A stretch of DNA of 64,000 nucleotides from Agapanthus africanus (lineage: Eukaryota > Streptophyta > Magnoliopsida > Asparagales > Amaryllidaceae): NCBI GenBank assembly GCA_030015575.1, contig CM057340.1:748285632-748349631 (forward strand), in the 5' to 3' direction. Position numbers and translations under genes: made by a program. The notes below the pieces were generated by a model. The model ran no database searches. It saw only the letters and a program-made list of their open reading frames with translations, and had not been told where the DNA came from. Shown one piece after another: positions 21,283 through 33,894 of the stretch (the first letter of the stretch is position 1; each line of letters begins with the position of its first letter).

Positions 21283-24200
21283 CTATTTTTCGTCAGAGTC
21301 GCTTCCAAAGGTGATAACTTGCGATCCCTTGGAATTTACCATGCGACAGTCGCCGGCAGTTCTTTTGCGCTCATCTGTCGTGCTCTTCTGCTCTCGACGC
21401 GTTTTGCGCTTCATCCGCTTGAAATGCTGCCGATGAGCAACGTATCCTTGCCACCAATTCTTTAAGGCCATGCATTCCTCGGTAGGGTGTGTAATCCTCC
21501 GATGGTATAAACAGTAGTTTGGATGTGCATCTAGTTCGTCGGGGGACGTATTTTCTGAAGTGTCTTCTTTGAGAGGCGGCGGCTCCATTCCCATCGACAG
21601 GGCTTTAGCGAACTGCTTCCTTATCTTAAACCTGCTTTTGCTAGCGGCAGAAGTGCTTCCATCCTGTTGGGGTACTCTATGGCTTCTCAATACCGGAGCT
21701 TCTTCAACGTGACGCCGACGCTTGGCCCTTTCATATATGGCTTTTTCACGCTCTCGGTCAGATTTGCTCTTCTGACAGGCCTCGTTCAGCAACATGTCAA
21801 TCATCTCGTCTGACGGTTCTAGGAGTTCCGACTAACCTTGCCTAAGTGGTAACAGCGCTCATAAGTATACAGAGCTTCCCTTCCTTAGGTGCAGCCCAGG
21901 AACTCGGGGACCTTCTCGGTTCAGGATCTGCCCCCAGTTTCTCTGCATAAGGAGCTTCTTCACCATCTATTGACGAATGAGAGATCACGTGGCAGCTCAC
22001 CACATAGTTCTCACGTTCATCTGACGAGTCTTCTCCCCCATCATTGTCATCATCTCCGTCCTCAAGGATGTGGTTGAGAAACTCTTGGAGCATGACCAGG
22101 GTTCGCGCCTTCTGATTATATTCTTCCAACGCGTCAATATGACTTTGCAGGTCCATGCGCTTGTCATCAGGATTCACGGGCTTTTTGGTCTTCTTCTTCT
22201 TTGAAGACTTTGACGGCTGGGCCTGGGTGTTTTGCCTATCGCTATTAACTCCCAATGTTGGGCGTGGTTTCAGCATCCCCTCGATGATCTCCGGCTCTAG
22301 CGGGCTTTTCCACCTGATCGCCGGACATGTTCGAAGATCTTTCAGCATTCTTTTAATTTTTTCCCGAAAGAACAACTTCCCATGGAGCTTCCTCTACGAA
22401 TGAGTATGATGCCCCCGGCATGTCCATCTTTTCCGGAGCATGTGGTTGTAGCGGGTTCACCTTCTAGTTTTCAGACAACGCGAATTTGCCTTGTCGGTAT
22501 TGGTCTTCAACCCAGTTTTTGAAGACGTAGAAATCTTCGATTAAATGGCCCAATGTTCGGTGGTAGGGGCAATAATTGGGACTGTTAACGTCACCGGGTT
22601 GCAGCAGGCGTTTCGGCTCCGGCAGGGTAATGAGTCTGTTGCGCACCGCCAGTTCAAACAGTCTCCTTATTTTATCCTGAGGGAATGAGTAAGGGCGGCT
22701 CAACTTCTCATCGATGGATCGCCGCTTGTTGCTTTGGCGAACAACCGGTCTCAGGCTACTCGGTTTTTGTTGAACGTTGGCGACGAAGGTTGCTTTCCCT
22801 TTGTCCTTTTCAATTCGAAATTCCGTCTTTGAAGAGGAAGGCCTATGACCCATCTGGTCCATTTGGGCTAGCTTGTCGATTAAGGCCTGGAAGGTGGTCG
22901 GTTTGAAGAACATCATGAATTGAGATATGGTCGACTGAGGGTCAAGGGTCCATATGAACATGCCCACGGCAGAAGCTTCTTCTATGCGTTGTTCGCATCC
23001 CGACCATAAGTTCCGCCACCGGATTGCATACTGCACCCATGTCTCTCCCGGTTTCACTCTGGTGTTAATTAGTGCGGTGATCAGGGTGCGCTCGCTAGCG
23101 CTTGCGAATCTCTGTGTAAACAGTAACTCCATTTCTACAAATGTCTTAACGGAGTCGTTCGGGAGTTTAGAGTACCATTCGAACGCCGTCTCCGATAAGC
23201 TGCCAACGAATTGGCGAAGCAGTAGCTTATCATCACCTCTGGTGTTACCGCACAAGGCCCTGAATTGAGCAACGTGCTGGTGTGGATTCCCCGTCCCCTT
23301 ATATACATGGAACTTAGGAATCGTGTATCCCGGCGGGTACTTTATTTGATCATACCGGCCCGGATAGGGTCGTCCAGTCTTGACGATTTGGCCAACCACT
23401 TCGCTCGCTTGATGAGCTCGTATCTGTAAGCTATATAGTCGTCAAGGGCGGCTTTGGAGATGGTCTCTTCCTTGGCTGCTGATAGAGCCGGAAGATTGTT
23501 TGATGTCTCCCCTCTATCGTCTTCAAGGATAATCGGAGAGTCTTCAGCTGGAGGATCCGGCTGTATCATCATCCTGACCATATCTTGGAATAAAAGCGCC
23601 ATCTGTTTTATATTGGCCGCTTGTTCCGCGGCCTCTTTGTCTTTCCTCTCGAGCTTTCTTCGGACGAATTCGGCATCAGTTTCCTGTTCTTGACGCTGCT
23701 CTGACGATATTTCTGGGCATTCTTTTGGCCCAGTGAGTGCGACCATTTTCGTTAGCATCTCTTGGAGCTTTTGCTGTTGTTGCTCCTGAGCCTTTGTTAC
23801 TGATCGAGTGAGCGGTCGGTGACCCGTAGAAGCATGGCTTTCTTCTTTTCTGGAAACCATATAAACAGTGTGCACCACTATACCCCCAGACTTAGGGTGT
23901 TTTGGTTCAGCACCCTTCATACTCATCGCAGCCGCGGGAATTTTCTCCGGCCTTCTCCTTTTATGGGCGGTCGAAGTTGAGGGGCTCGTTGCAGTGGGCA
24001 CCCAAGTAGATGACACCTTCTGTGGTACGATATGGCGGTCCTTCTCTTGTCGAACCTTCATTTTCTTCGGTTGGCGGGAGTTGTCTTGGTTAACCACAGA
24101 ATCTTGGACCCTTCACCAGACCCTGTGAAGTTTGGAGGACAGCTGCTGAGGGGGCTGTTCTGGCTTTGTCTTTGTAGCATTCTCAACAGGTAGAGAAAAT

Positions 24201-24987
24201 CTTTTCAGCACGGCAGTCGGAGAGTTCTTGCGGACCCTCCTGAGTGGTTCAAAGCTGTTCCCAGTTGGAATAGCAACATCGACTTCCATCATTGGAGCTG
24301 GCGGAGTAAATCCAGAAGTGGAACTGCCCCTAGCTTTTCTCACCCGTCGCCAGTGGCGACGTCGAGTATGTCTTGCAGACGGTATTGGTTCAGCTATGGG
24401 GGTGGCTTCATCATGCCCCTGTCCTGGTGAAGGATTGCTGTTGGTATAAGCCTATCGAAGACCGACGTCCGCTGAGAGGGAATGATCAATCTTGAAAAGA
24501 CCGACTTTTTGGCAGGGGAAGCAGCCTTGGTTACTTCACCTGGAGCGAGAGCTAGAACAACCAGCCTTGTGAAGACCGACCCCTTAGCAGGAGAAGCTGC
24601 TTTGGCGGTTTCAGGAGCAGGAATGGTTATTTGTTTTGGGATAACCCCTTCAAGTATGGTAGGTTTCTTCACGGGCCTATTGGAGCTTTGGCCCAGTCTG
24701 TTAAAGACCGAGACGTTGGATTTGGGCGACCCGTTGAGAGGGGCTGCGGTAGTTGTAAACCGATCAAAGACCGAATTCTTTGGAGCTTAGGCGTTGAAAC
24801 TCATTGGTAGGAGCATAGTCCCGAAGAACAGTCCTGTGGTGGCTTGAGTCACCTGTTCTACTGGCATGGCAAAGATGGAGGTCGCTTGGGGCCCATAAGT
24901 CACTCCTCCGACGATGACGGAGTGGGAGTTGTTGTTGCAGCTAGTGCAGTTGGAAGCCATTTTCTCTGCACGGGAGCAAGACACCAA
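21283..24987 (-). pseudogene. Gag of element C (retrotransposon gag), frameshifted
   Basis: Pieces in several frames cover 24987-24787, 24672-24394, 24343-24113, 24097-23342, 23399-22464, 22375-21842 and 21804-21283. The likely start is ATG at 24960 or 24987. The N-terminus has repeated SVFxRL phrases (SVFNRL, SVFTRL, SVFSRL, SVFDRL). A Lys/Glu-rich linker follows, with HTVYMV near 23870. The capsid core (about 23370-22800) reads GRPYPGRYDQI, FVGSLSETAFEWY and LFTQRFAS, the Retrotrans_gag family. Two Zn-like motifs follow: YCPYHRTLGH (about 22570, final Cys lost) and YCLYHRRITHPTEEC (about 21500). No protease follows. Frame changes near 23370, 22460 and 21820 and stops in the N-terminal part indicate decay. 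Confidence 0.85.
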
Positions 24988-25078
24988 ATCTTAGTACCTT
25001 GAATTCAGGGGCAACCACATTAAACCGCGATTCGTTCGCAAACACGACACATGAAGTGTGGAGTGGAAAGAGGAAAAA

Positions 25079-25100
25079 GTCCCACCGGGTGTGCCAGAAT
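25079..25100 (-). other. Primer-binding-site region of element C
   Basis: Sense-strand ATTCTGGCACACCCGGTGGG begins one base after the LTR end at 25102. The same block follows the LTRs of A (28030) and B (36302). The primer tRNA cannot be named from the sequence alone. Confidence 0.75.
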
Positions 25101-26896
25101 CTGTTCGCCGCCGAAAACGGAGACGAAATAGCGTAGGTTGTCTTGCCTGAATTTGGGGGCAGATGCTATTTGGTTTTATCCGTCCACCTCTCTGAAGACG
25201 CCATTTGATTTATGGCACCGTGTATCGGAGGTTTAGACGGATATGGCCGTTGTAGCAGATTTCGTCAGATTCCCTCTCGTTTGATCGGTTTTTTGATTGT
25301 GGGGACGCTCTTTCCTGCAGGCGCAAGCCCCTGCAGTTAATTATGCTACCGCATCGCGGTAACAACTTTCTCCTTCTCCATATGGTCATTTCGTGTCGTG
25401 TGTGTTTGTTTTCCTTTTTGGTTGCCCGTGGATTGTATACGGAGGCTAATTTATGTTGTCGCCCGTAGGGCATGGATTAGTCCAAATTCGTATTTTCTTA
25501 GATTTGGTTTTGGGTTGAGTTTAAGGATTGTTAATCTCATTTGAGACTAAGATCAACTTAAACATTTGTTAAGGATACGTTAGCCTAATTTTAGACTAAG
25601 ATCTACTTAACAGGATCATTTAGATCCAACAAAAGAGCATTTGGGCTCTATTGTTTTAGTTTAGGGACATTGAGGTCCATAAGTTTAAGGACATCATATT
25701 CCATGGAGTTTAAAAACATCATAGTCTGTAAAGTTTAAAAAACATTACAGTCTTGTTTAAAGACATCGTAGTCTGTAAGGTTTAAAGACATCATAGTCTG
25801 GTTTTGGTTTAACCGTTTGGAGATGCACCAAAAGTTATTGATTATTGGGACTTTCCACCTCTCTGAAGACGTTGAAGGATTACAACGACATGTATCAGAG
25901 GTATGAAGAGATGCACCCTTGAACCAATATTGGTTGGGAGATCTATAGTCATGTTTGGGACTAAGACCAAAAAAGATTGTGAGCACATGTGCTCTTTTAA
26001 TCTGAATTAGGGATTTATGGCTAACTTGGATTCAGCCCACTAAATTAAAATGTTGAATATTTATTTGGGCCCGACCCTTTTTATTTAACAATGCTGAGCA
26101 TTGGTTTGGATTCTGACATTCTTTTTATCTTTTATTGAATGTTGTGCACTCATTATAGCTCTGAGGCTTTATTTAAAGAACAGTTTATATTCTCTCAGCG
26201 CACACGTGAGGAGCACGTGGTGCGCTTGGTGCGGAGTGCCAGATTTAGAGCGCTAAGGCGCTTCCTGTGAAAAAGCGCACACATGAGGAGCACGTGGTGC
26301 GCTTGGCGCTGAGCGTCAGTAAATGCGTGCAGAGCGCTCCTTGTAAAATAGCGCACACGTGAGGAGCACGTGGTGCACTTGGCGCTGAGCACCAACCTTG
26401 AAGCTCTGGGCGCTTCTTTTCGCTGTGTGTCAGTCTTGAAGTGCTGAGGCACTTCTTTTTAATTTGGAGCGCTAAGGCTCTTTTTAGGCAACTTTGATCA
26501 GTTCTGCGCTCTGAGAATTAAATTCTCGTTTATAAGAGATTTTGTCTCGTAGGTCTAAAAACAAAGTTCTTATTTTTATAGGAGATGTTACAATCTCTTA
26601 TTTTTTTTGTGAAAGGCTTTGCCTTTATTTTATAGATCTATGATCTGAAGAGAATTAAGTTTTCCCCCCTCATTTTTTATGATGAGATGCTATGACCTCT
26701 TTTGTGAAAGACCTCGGTCTTATAGATCTATGATCTAGAAAAAGAAGTAGGTTCTTCTTCTCTTATGAGATGATTTTATCTCTCTGTTTTATTTACCTTG
26801 AAAAAATTCTTCTTCTTCGGAGAGCTGGCTCTTCTCTTTGAAATTTCTCAAAGTTTATGTGGAGGTTCCTCTGTGCAAGACTTGAAGTCTTCGGTT

Positions 26897-26906
26897 CTTT
26901 ATATAG
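26897..26906 (-). promoter_or_regulatory. TATA box of element C 5' LTR
   Basis: Sense-strand CTATATAAAG, conserved in place with 9241-9251. Gag transcription would start about 30 bp below it. Confidence 0.65.
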
Positions 26907-27194
26907 TGGGGCTGATTTGTTGAATCAGTTGAAGAGATCTTTTCTCTAATTGATTTGGGGATGTTCCCACTGTTGGATTTTTGATCCTAGGGCTTCTGTT
27001 TTACAGAATGAAATTTTCTTGTTTTTAACAAGATTGGGAAAATCTTTTCCCATAAAGAACTTATTTTGTATCTTGGTGATTTTTAATCACCATTGAATCT
27101 TTGATCCAATGGTGTTATAATTTTCAGAGGTAATCTGATGATTTTTAGTCATCTTTGTTGGATCTTTGATCCAAGGATGGGGAATATTTAGTTA

Positions 27195-27600
27195 CAGCGC
27201 TAGCGCTCTCGTGCTTTGCATGTGAGCGCTGCATCAGAGTCTTTGACTCCTGGTGCTGGCGCACTTGGCACTAGCGCTCTCGTGCTTTGCATGTGAGCGC
27301 TGCCTCAGAGTCATTGACTCTTAGCACTGGCGCACTTGGCGCCAGCGCTCTCGTGCTTTGTACGTGAGCGCTGCATCAGAGTCTTTTAATCTTGGTGCTG
27401 GCGCACTTAGCGCTAGCGCTCTTATGTTTTGCACATGAGCGCTGTATCAGAGCCTTTGACTCTTACCGCTTGACGCATTTAGCGCTAGTGCTCTTGTGCT
27501 TTGCACGTGAGCACTGCATCAGAGTCTTTGACTCTTAGCGCTGGAGCATCTAGCGCGAGCGCTCTCGTGCTTTGCACGTGAGCGCTGCCTCATTTCAAAT
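27195..27600 (-). repeat. About 70-bp G-box repeat array in the U3 of the 5' LTR
   Basis: Six units are homologous to 9541-10030. CACGTG is exact in two units (about 27506 and 27575), and one-base variants stand in the others, so this copy has decayed more. Confidence 0.75.
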
Positions 27601-27641
27601 TTCAAAATTTGAGCAGAGCTTTGCTCTGATTGGGGGAAACA

Positions 27642-28028
27642 CTCCACACTAAAAATACATTTCCTGTTAGAAAAAAATTCTAACGGGGCACTGCCCCGCA
27701 TCCCGTAAGGGGGCTGCTAGCCCCCTTAACCCCCAGCCCGCTATCCGGATAGCGGGACCCCCGTAAATTCTGCAAGGCTCCCAATACGTCCAAAACATAA
27801 CATATGCACACTGCACATTGAGTTCGCATCACCAGTTTAACCTGTCAATCGGAGGTTCCATTGCTTCAAAGGCGGGGGGTAATTAATGGAAGCTTAGTCC
27901 ACGGTTGCCGGGTATTCGGATCCCCACAATCAATAAATCCCGGCCTACCCCAGGCAGGGGAAATCTGTAACGCGCCTGATAAGCGATGCATATTCTTATC
28001 TCAATAGGGTGACGAAAAACACTCTACA
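27642..28028 (+). repeat. Inner part of the 5' LTR of element A
   Basis: It matches the last 385 bp of the 3' LTR (about 35444-35829), including CTCCACACTAAAAATACAT, GCTATCCGGATAGCGGGACC and the end CTCTACA. Element C is inserted at its left edge. Confidence 0.85.
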
Positions 28029-28029
28029 G

Positions 28030-28050
28030 ATTCCGGCATGCCCGGTGGGA
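28030..28050 (+). other. Primer-binding-site region of element A
   Basis: ATTCCGGCATGCCCGGTGGG follows the LTR end by one base, matching the blocks after the LTRs of C and B. Confidence 0.7.
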
Positions 28051-28185
28051 CATTTTCTCTCCTCCCATATTTCGGGATAAACATTCATGCGAACTCAATC
28101 AACATATACATCGATTGCATGTACTAAAATCATGCTCCTTTGTGCAGGTTAACAGTTTCAAATTGCAATATTCGGACGCAACAAA

Positions 28186-30871
28186 ATGTCTCTAAGGACA
28201 AGCTCAGCTCTCAACACAGCTCCTATCTCCTACATGATGAAGATGGATGCCAGGAAGATCCTTTCGGCTAGTCTCGAGCGACAGTGGGAGGAGCCACTGT
28301 TACCATTTGGCTGTATTCTGTTCATGCTAGCTAACGCCATCCATGCTCCTTAAGCCCCGGTGACAGATAAACCGGCCTCAAAAGGGAAAAGACCAAGTGT
28401 CATGGTCGCAAAGGCGCTTCAGCCCAAGCATAAATTTGTTTCCGAACGACTCTCCATTGCTCCAGCTGGGTGCAAGGCCATCAACATCAACAAAGCAATA
28501 AGGCGTCTCGGGCAAACTCTAGCGGTGCCCTTGACAACTGCTCGATCGGGTATCTTCTCTAAACTCCCCGTCAATCGACTCATGATGGCTTCCTAGATAA
28601 CGGATGCTTGCCAAGCCCTCAAAATCGAGAAGCTAAGACAAAAAAGGCTCAGATACAGAGCCAACAAAAGGGCTAGGGCTCCTGCTAGGCTGAATTTCAT
28701 GAGGTTCTAAGAACAGGGTTACCCCGCAACAATAGTTGAATCGGCTGTAAAGCACGCTAACTCTTTTGAACCGCTGAAATTGGTTCAGAAGAATGCCATG
28801 ACCGTAAGTGTCAAGAAAACTACGATCCAGACAGCACCACCCAAGGACCTAGTCAGGCCAATCGTCTTTAGTCGCCTGTCCTTTCTCGAAAAGAAAAGGC
28901 CATGACGACGGTCCGAAAGATCAGTTGCCAAAGATAAAGAGATGGATGGATATATGGTCCACACTGTCTACGTGGCGGATACACACAGCAAGAGCAAAGA
29001 TGAGGTCACCATATCTCAAATCCAATCTGGTTTAAATATGGACGTCACTTCCCAAGATCAGCCTCCTCCGAAAGATAATGAAAACCCCCTCGATGAGGCC
29101 GATAAATAGAAGGACCTCTCTATCTATGTTGAATCAAGCTCTGACAGCGAAGAAGTGCCGACTTTCCGTCCTAGGACCGCAGAACAGGAGCTCCTCCAAG
29201 AGCTCAGAAAACAACTCAGAAGTAAAGATATGGAGATGGTCAAACTTTACTCTAAATTTTATGACTTGACGAATGTGGTGATGCAGTTCACTGCTCAAGT
29301 TGTTCGGACACCCTCTAATCAAGCGCAAGTCTCTACTCATGAGCCGGACGATAACGATCTGAAGCAGTCAATGCCTATCCCCCAAAGTCCAAAAGCAGAT
29401 GAACCGCATGAAAGTTGGTCGCATTCCTTCTCGAGAAATGTCCTGACTACCGATAAAAGCAACCCGCTAACGCAAGAACAAATCATGGATTTGGTCGCCA
29501 ATAAAATCAAAACATATGTAGCCAAAGCCGAAACGCAAAAAGATGTCAGCAGTAGTGGGAGACCATATCCTGCTCAGTATGATCTGATAGAGTTTCCTGG
29601 TGGCTATGGCATCCCCAAATTCGAAAGATTCGATGGGACGGGAAATGCGAATCAGCACATCACCCACTTTAAAGCCTCATGCGGGAATAATGGGAGCAAT
29701 GATGCGCTTCTCCTCCACTAGTTCGTTAATAGCCTAACCGATGTCGCTTTCAACTGGTACGCGAGCATACCAGATGGCCCCGTTACTACTTCCGTCCAAA
29801 TGGAATCTCTGTTTCGAAAAAGGTTCATGAGTGTCAGTGATAAGATCATCATTGCCAACCTCGTGAGGACCAAGCTAAACAACAATGAATGCGACATGGA
29901 TTTTATAACCTGATGGCGCAATCTCTCGGTCAAATGCGAGCTACCGTTGGAACAAGACCAATCCGTCAATCTCCTCATTGGAAATATCGGCACCTGGATG
30001 AATCCTTTTCTATGCACCGTGGGTCTCAAGACGTTCCAAGAACTGACCAAGAAAGTTCAAATGTTGGAGCGCTCAAAGCAGGAATCCTCCTCGGATTCCC
30101 AAAATAATAATAAATCCTGGAGAAACCGAAAGGACGATAATCGCAAAGATGGAAATTCCGACGATACTGAATTTTTTAACACTTCGGCTGACCGAAATAG
30201 GCGAGGGACAAGTGGGCCCAATATCAACCAACCTCGGAAGCTATTGTTGGGAGGGGGAGGAGAATCACCTTTGAAAGAGAAGCTAGATAGGATCTATTCC
30301 TTAAGAAGGGACAAAGTCCATAAAATATTCAAAGATGCCCTAAGAAACGGTCTACAATTGCAAGAATCAAAAGACCACAAGAAGCGAATATGACCAACGA
30401 CCCCAAATATTTCCCCTATCACAGAGTGATAGGTCATGCTATTGAGAACTGCTTTGTCTTTAAGGATTGGGTTGAAAAACAATACAAGGCAGGAGAGATA
30501 GAACTGTCTGAAGGCGTGTTAGCAAAATATTAAGCTGCGACCGCCAATTTCATAAAAACAGAGACCGAAACCCTTCAGAAACCTACTGCTCTCAGTCGTC
30601 TGCCCTTCTCTGGAAGGAGCGGACCAAGCCAACAAGCCAAAAGCCCATTGAGCAACATTACCAATGAAGAAGCGGTAGATGGGTACATAACCCATACAGT
30701 CTACATGGTGGAGCCCATAAGAACAAGTCCTCCTGCGCTTCATAACCATGACAATGATGTGGTTGTTGCTTCCCAACACCGGCTCGGTCTAGATGATGAA
30801 CAGTCCACTCAGGCAATTAAGCCAAAGGAGCCCGTGGTTCCTGCAGAATCGAGCTCAGGCCCTACCAGATG
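28186..30871 (+). pseudogene. Gag of element A, broken
   Basis: The start is taken as the ATG at 28186, just after a TTTGTGCAG acceptor-like site and in line with B's ATG at 36458. In order: an N-terminal basic region with QKRLRYRANKRARAPA (near 28640), MVHTVYV near 28955, a linker helix (near 29230), then the capsid-like core (29560-30060) with GRPYPAQYDLIEF, FVNSLTDVAFNWY and LFRKRFMSVS. The Zn-like motif near 30395 is FPYHRVIGHAIENC, with its first Cys changed to Phe. A second GYITHTVYM phrase is at 30678. Stops at 28350, 28594, 28708, 29107, 29719, 29910 and 30391 and frame changes prevent translation. The matching pieces in B confirm the reading. Confidence 0.83.
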
Positions 30872-31489
30872 ACCTCCATGTTGTTAAACCGGGAACAATC
30901 GACCCCTAAGTCGTTAAACTGGGAATGTAAAAAATGTGTAAATAAATAAATAAATAGTCGAAATGATGCGGCAACTCGCAAAAAAAATCAGTGAGTAAAA
31001 GTAAAAATAAAAAGCCGAAATGATGGGGAAACCGTGAATAAATAGCCGAGATGATAGGGCAATCACGACCTTCGCGATAAGAAAAGCTGAAATGGTAGAG
31101 TAATCATGGTAAAAAAACTTGTATACTAATCAATATTTCAAACTCCTCCAAAGACGAATGATGAGTCACTCCTGAAACCATATTTCAGTGTTAGCGATGC
31201 AAATGCCAACAAAATTTCAAATCCCCGAATATCCCAACGGCGAATGATGAGTCGTTCCTGGTACCATTCTAGGGTTAGCGATGCAGACGCCAACAAAATT
31301 CCAAATTCCCCAAATTCTCCCAGCCTTATGGCCAGTCCCCAAATTGATTACCGTATATAGTCTACGGGTTCAAATAATCCCCATCACACCCATGTCTCAC
31401 TGCAATCACCAGTCCCGCGGTCGATCTTCGCCTTTAGAATTATGTTCCATTTGGGAAGACCCACTCATGTGTCCTCACGATGCATGCGG

Positions 31490-31730
31490 AGAACAAAGCT
31501 TACGAGGTTCTCTCGACTCGTAAGAAAACACCTTCGTGGGATCCTTACGACTCACAAAGGAAAAACATAGTTGGGGGTTCCCACGACTCCTAAGGAGAAA
31601 ATACACCTACGAGATCCTTTCGACTCGTAGGGAGCAAATGCTTTTATGGGACCCTTACGGCTCATAAAATTGAAAATCCTTACGTGATAGGGATCTAAAC
31701 CTATCTCCTAAGCCATCGCTCCCCAACGGG
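31490..31730 (+). repeat. Hairpin cassette in element A
   Basis: The hairpins are CTTACGAG (31499-31506) with CTCGTAAG (31517-31524), perfect over 8 bp; CTACGAG (31607-31613) with CTCGTAG (31624-31630), perfect over 7 bp; and TTTATGGG with CTCATAAA near 31635-31668. The loops are ATCCTTACGA-like, the sense form of the loop in element C. Confidence 0.85.
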
Positions 31731-32279
31731 TAAAGGCAAATTATGAATTGCTCTTGGCACCTATGCTCCAGTGTTAGCAGCGTTGATGCCGGCCCCAACC
31801 GCAAAATTTCAAACTTTCGATCCAATAGACCCCTAAGTCGTTAAACTGGGAACAGATGACCCCTAAATCGTTAAATTAAGAACAGATGACCCCTAAGTCA
31901 TTAAACTGGGAACGATAGAAATTCCCTCATTGTAAATGATGATTCGTTTCTGGTACTACATTCTAGTGTAGCGATACCGATACCAAACCAAAACCAAAAT
32001 CCTTAAATTTTCTCATGGCAAATGATGATTCACTTCTGGTACCATATTCCAGTATAGTGATGCTGATACCAACCCAAATCCCATGTTCTCCACGGCAAAT
32101 AATGATTTGCTCATGGTACCATATTCCAGTATACCGATGCTGACGCTAAACAAAAATCCAAATTCCAAGCCCCAGGCTCAAAAGCCCTACTGAACGGATA
32201 AGAAACTCCCAAATCAAATCAAATCGATAAGTCAAAAAACAAGCTCTGCATCGGAATCATATTTAATATACCTGCCCTG

Positions 32280-32880
32280 TGTCGGAATCATGCTTCGTCT
32301 CGGAGTATCTGCCTTCCCTGTCAGAATTATGTTTCGCCTCGGAATCAACCTCTACATCGGAACTATACTTCATTCAGAATGTCTACCTTGCATCGGAATT
32401 ATGCTTCGTCTAAGGATACACTTGTCCCGTGTGGGAATTATGTTTTGTCCTGGAACCCTGCGTATGAATTATGCTTTGTCTCAGGATACACTTGTTCCAT
32501 GTTGAAATTATGTTTCGTTTCGGAACCCTGTGTCGGAATCATATTTCGTCTCAGAATATAACTGTTCCGTGTCGGAATTATGCTTCGCCCAGGAACCACG
32601 CATTGGAATTATGCTTCGCACCTCGGAATGATGTTCCGATCCCCGGAATTATACTCCGCACCTTGGAATGATACTCCGACCCCCTGGAATTATGCTCCAC
32701 CCCTGGAATTATGCTCCTGGAGTCATGCTCTGCACTTCGGAATGATCCTCTGTCCCCTGGAATTATGCTTCTCTCCTCGGAAAGATGCTCCGACCCCCTG
32801 GAATTATGCTCTGCTCTTCAGAATAATGCTCCGACCCTGGAATTATGCTCCTCGGAATGATACTCCGACCCCGAAATGAT
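32280..32880 (+). repeat. Tandem array of the GGAATYATGCTTCG unit, then a shorter unit
   Basis: The first half uses units of about 36 bp related to the array in B (41190-41880). The second half (about 32600-32880) changes to a 20-35 bp unit around GGAATTATGCTCC and GGAATGATRCTCCGACCCC. The open frames across it arise because the unit lacks stops. Confidence 0.8.
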
Positions 32881-32965
32881 ACTCCACCTCAAAGTCAAAC
32901 TTCCCACGGAACAAGGTTCATCAATTCTATGCACACAACCCATATACGCGGTGTGCATTTATTGA

Positions 32966-32977
32966 TAGGGGGCACTT
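32966..32977 (+). other. Polypurine tract of element A
   Basis: ATAGGGGGCACT directly precedes the LTR start TGTTGGGG at 32978. Confidence 0.75.
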
Positions 32978-33275
32978 TGTTGGGGTCAAAAATTACACCC
33001 CGGTAGACCAAGTCAAAGTCAACTTCAAGTTAAGTGGGCCCAAGCCCAAGTCGAGCCGAAACATGAAGAGGCCGACCTCCTCTATGCCAAGAAGAAAATT
33101 ATGTAATAAATAATTTTGATGTAATTTTCATGCATGAATGTAAAATAAATGGCCAAAAAGCCAAATTTTTGTAAATCCCATGGCTCATGCGCAAAAAGAA
33201 ATAAGCACATGGCGTATGAGATGGGCAAAATGGCATTTTGAAAAGCCTAAGGGGCTATGTGTAAACTTGTTAGCC

Positions 33276-33283
33276 TATATAAG
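33276..33283 (+). promoter_or_regulatory. TATA box of A-type LTR
   Basis: TATATAAG stands within CCTATATAAGG about 300 bp into the LTR. The same place in B (about 42536) has decayed to TGTATAAG. Confidence 0.6.
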
Positions 33284-33639
33284 GAAACATGATAATGAAA
33301 TGAAAAGAAAGATACTCATTCCCCTAAAGAATATTAGGGTTTGTGCCTCAATCTTCTCTCTCTCAAGTTCTCCCTCTTTCTTTTCAATTCCAGTTAAATT
33401 AAGAGCTTAACTCTTTTTTTCTCAAAAAACCAAATAAAGTTTCACCATAAAACCCTCGAAGGGGAGTTCAGATCTCCCATCAAATCCCTAAAGAGGAGAT
33501 TTTTAATCACACCTCCCTTTTCCTCCAAGATCCAGCAAAAAGAGAGGAGGAGGAAGAAGACCCACCTCCAAAAATCCTACTTTGGGAGGATCCAAGGCTC
33601 AAGGGAGAAGAAATGGGTCATTTTTTTATTATCTCCAAA

Positions 33640-33815
33640 TATCTTTGAGGAGTTCAACTCCAAGATCCAAATCTTCAAAGGAGTTTAACTCCAAATCCAG
33701 ACCTTTTAGGAGTTTAAATCCAAATCCAAACCTTTTAGGAGTTTAACTCTAAATCCACATTCAATTTCTTCTCTAGGAGTTTAACTCCAAAACTCCTCGG
33801 GAGTTCAACTTCCAG
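33640..33815 (+). repeat. GGAGTTTAACTCC hairpin array in A-type LTR
   Basis: About six units are spaced some 25-35 bp apart. Each unit is an inverted repeat (GGAGT-TTA-ACTCC or GGAGTTCAACTCC), downstream of the TATA box and so likely in the transcript leader. Confidence 0.8.
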
Positions 33816-33894
33816 CCTAGGGGATAAGCCCCTTCTTTCGTTGGTGTTTCCAGCGGTCGCGTGTCGCATACGTGACCCTCTAGCGTCCAGCGGC

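Larger units (their letters stand above)
7667..27641 (-). mobile_element. Element C: gag-only Ty3/gypsy-like retroelement with an antisense plant-mobile-domain gene
   Basis: On the minus strand the order is 5' LTR (27641-25102), PBS, gag (24987-21283), a 3.5 kb repeat region, an oppositely oriented intron-containing gene (10176-17707 on plus), PPT (10085-10073) and 3' LTR. No protease, reverse transcriptase or integrase sequence is visible, so the element is non-autonomous. It lies inside the 5' LTR of element A: after 27641 comes CTCCA, and the uninterrupted site is visible in A's 3' LTR near 35444. Gag and the antisense extra gene recall Tat/Ogre-lineage elements, in which extra ORFs of either orientation are known. 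It could also be called a TR-GAG element. The left LTR is cut by the copia at 7666. Confidence 0.8.
25102..27641 (-). repeat. 5' LTR of element C, complete
   Basis: The 2540 bp LTR starts TGTTTCCCCC at 27641 and ends GGCGGCGAACA at 25102. Its outer flank is CTCCA (27642-27646), the target-site base run in A's LTR. It contains the TATA at 26897-26906, a G-box array at 27195-27600, a second CACGTG-rich array downstream of TATA at about 26195-26400, and a hairpin chain at about 26505-27190. Confidence 0.9.
30872..32965 (+). repeat. 3' untranslated repeat region of element A
   Basis: There is no gene here. In order: GACCCCTAAGTCGTTAAACTGGGAA phrases (30900 and 31800-31910), GCCGAAATGATNGGG motifs (31010-31110), TGATGAGTCGYTCCTGGTACC modules (31145-31290), the hairpin cassette (31490-31730), more GATGATTCRCTYCTGGTACC modules (31940-32130), and the GGAATTATGCTTCG array (32280-32880). 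Confidence 0.8.

Noticed and set aside
24228..24790. Plus-strand frames opposite the gag of element C
   Set aside because: They are antisense shadows of the Ala/Pro/Lys-rich gag N-terminus.
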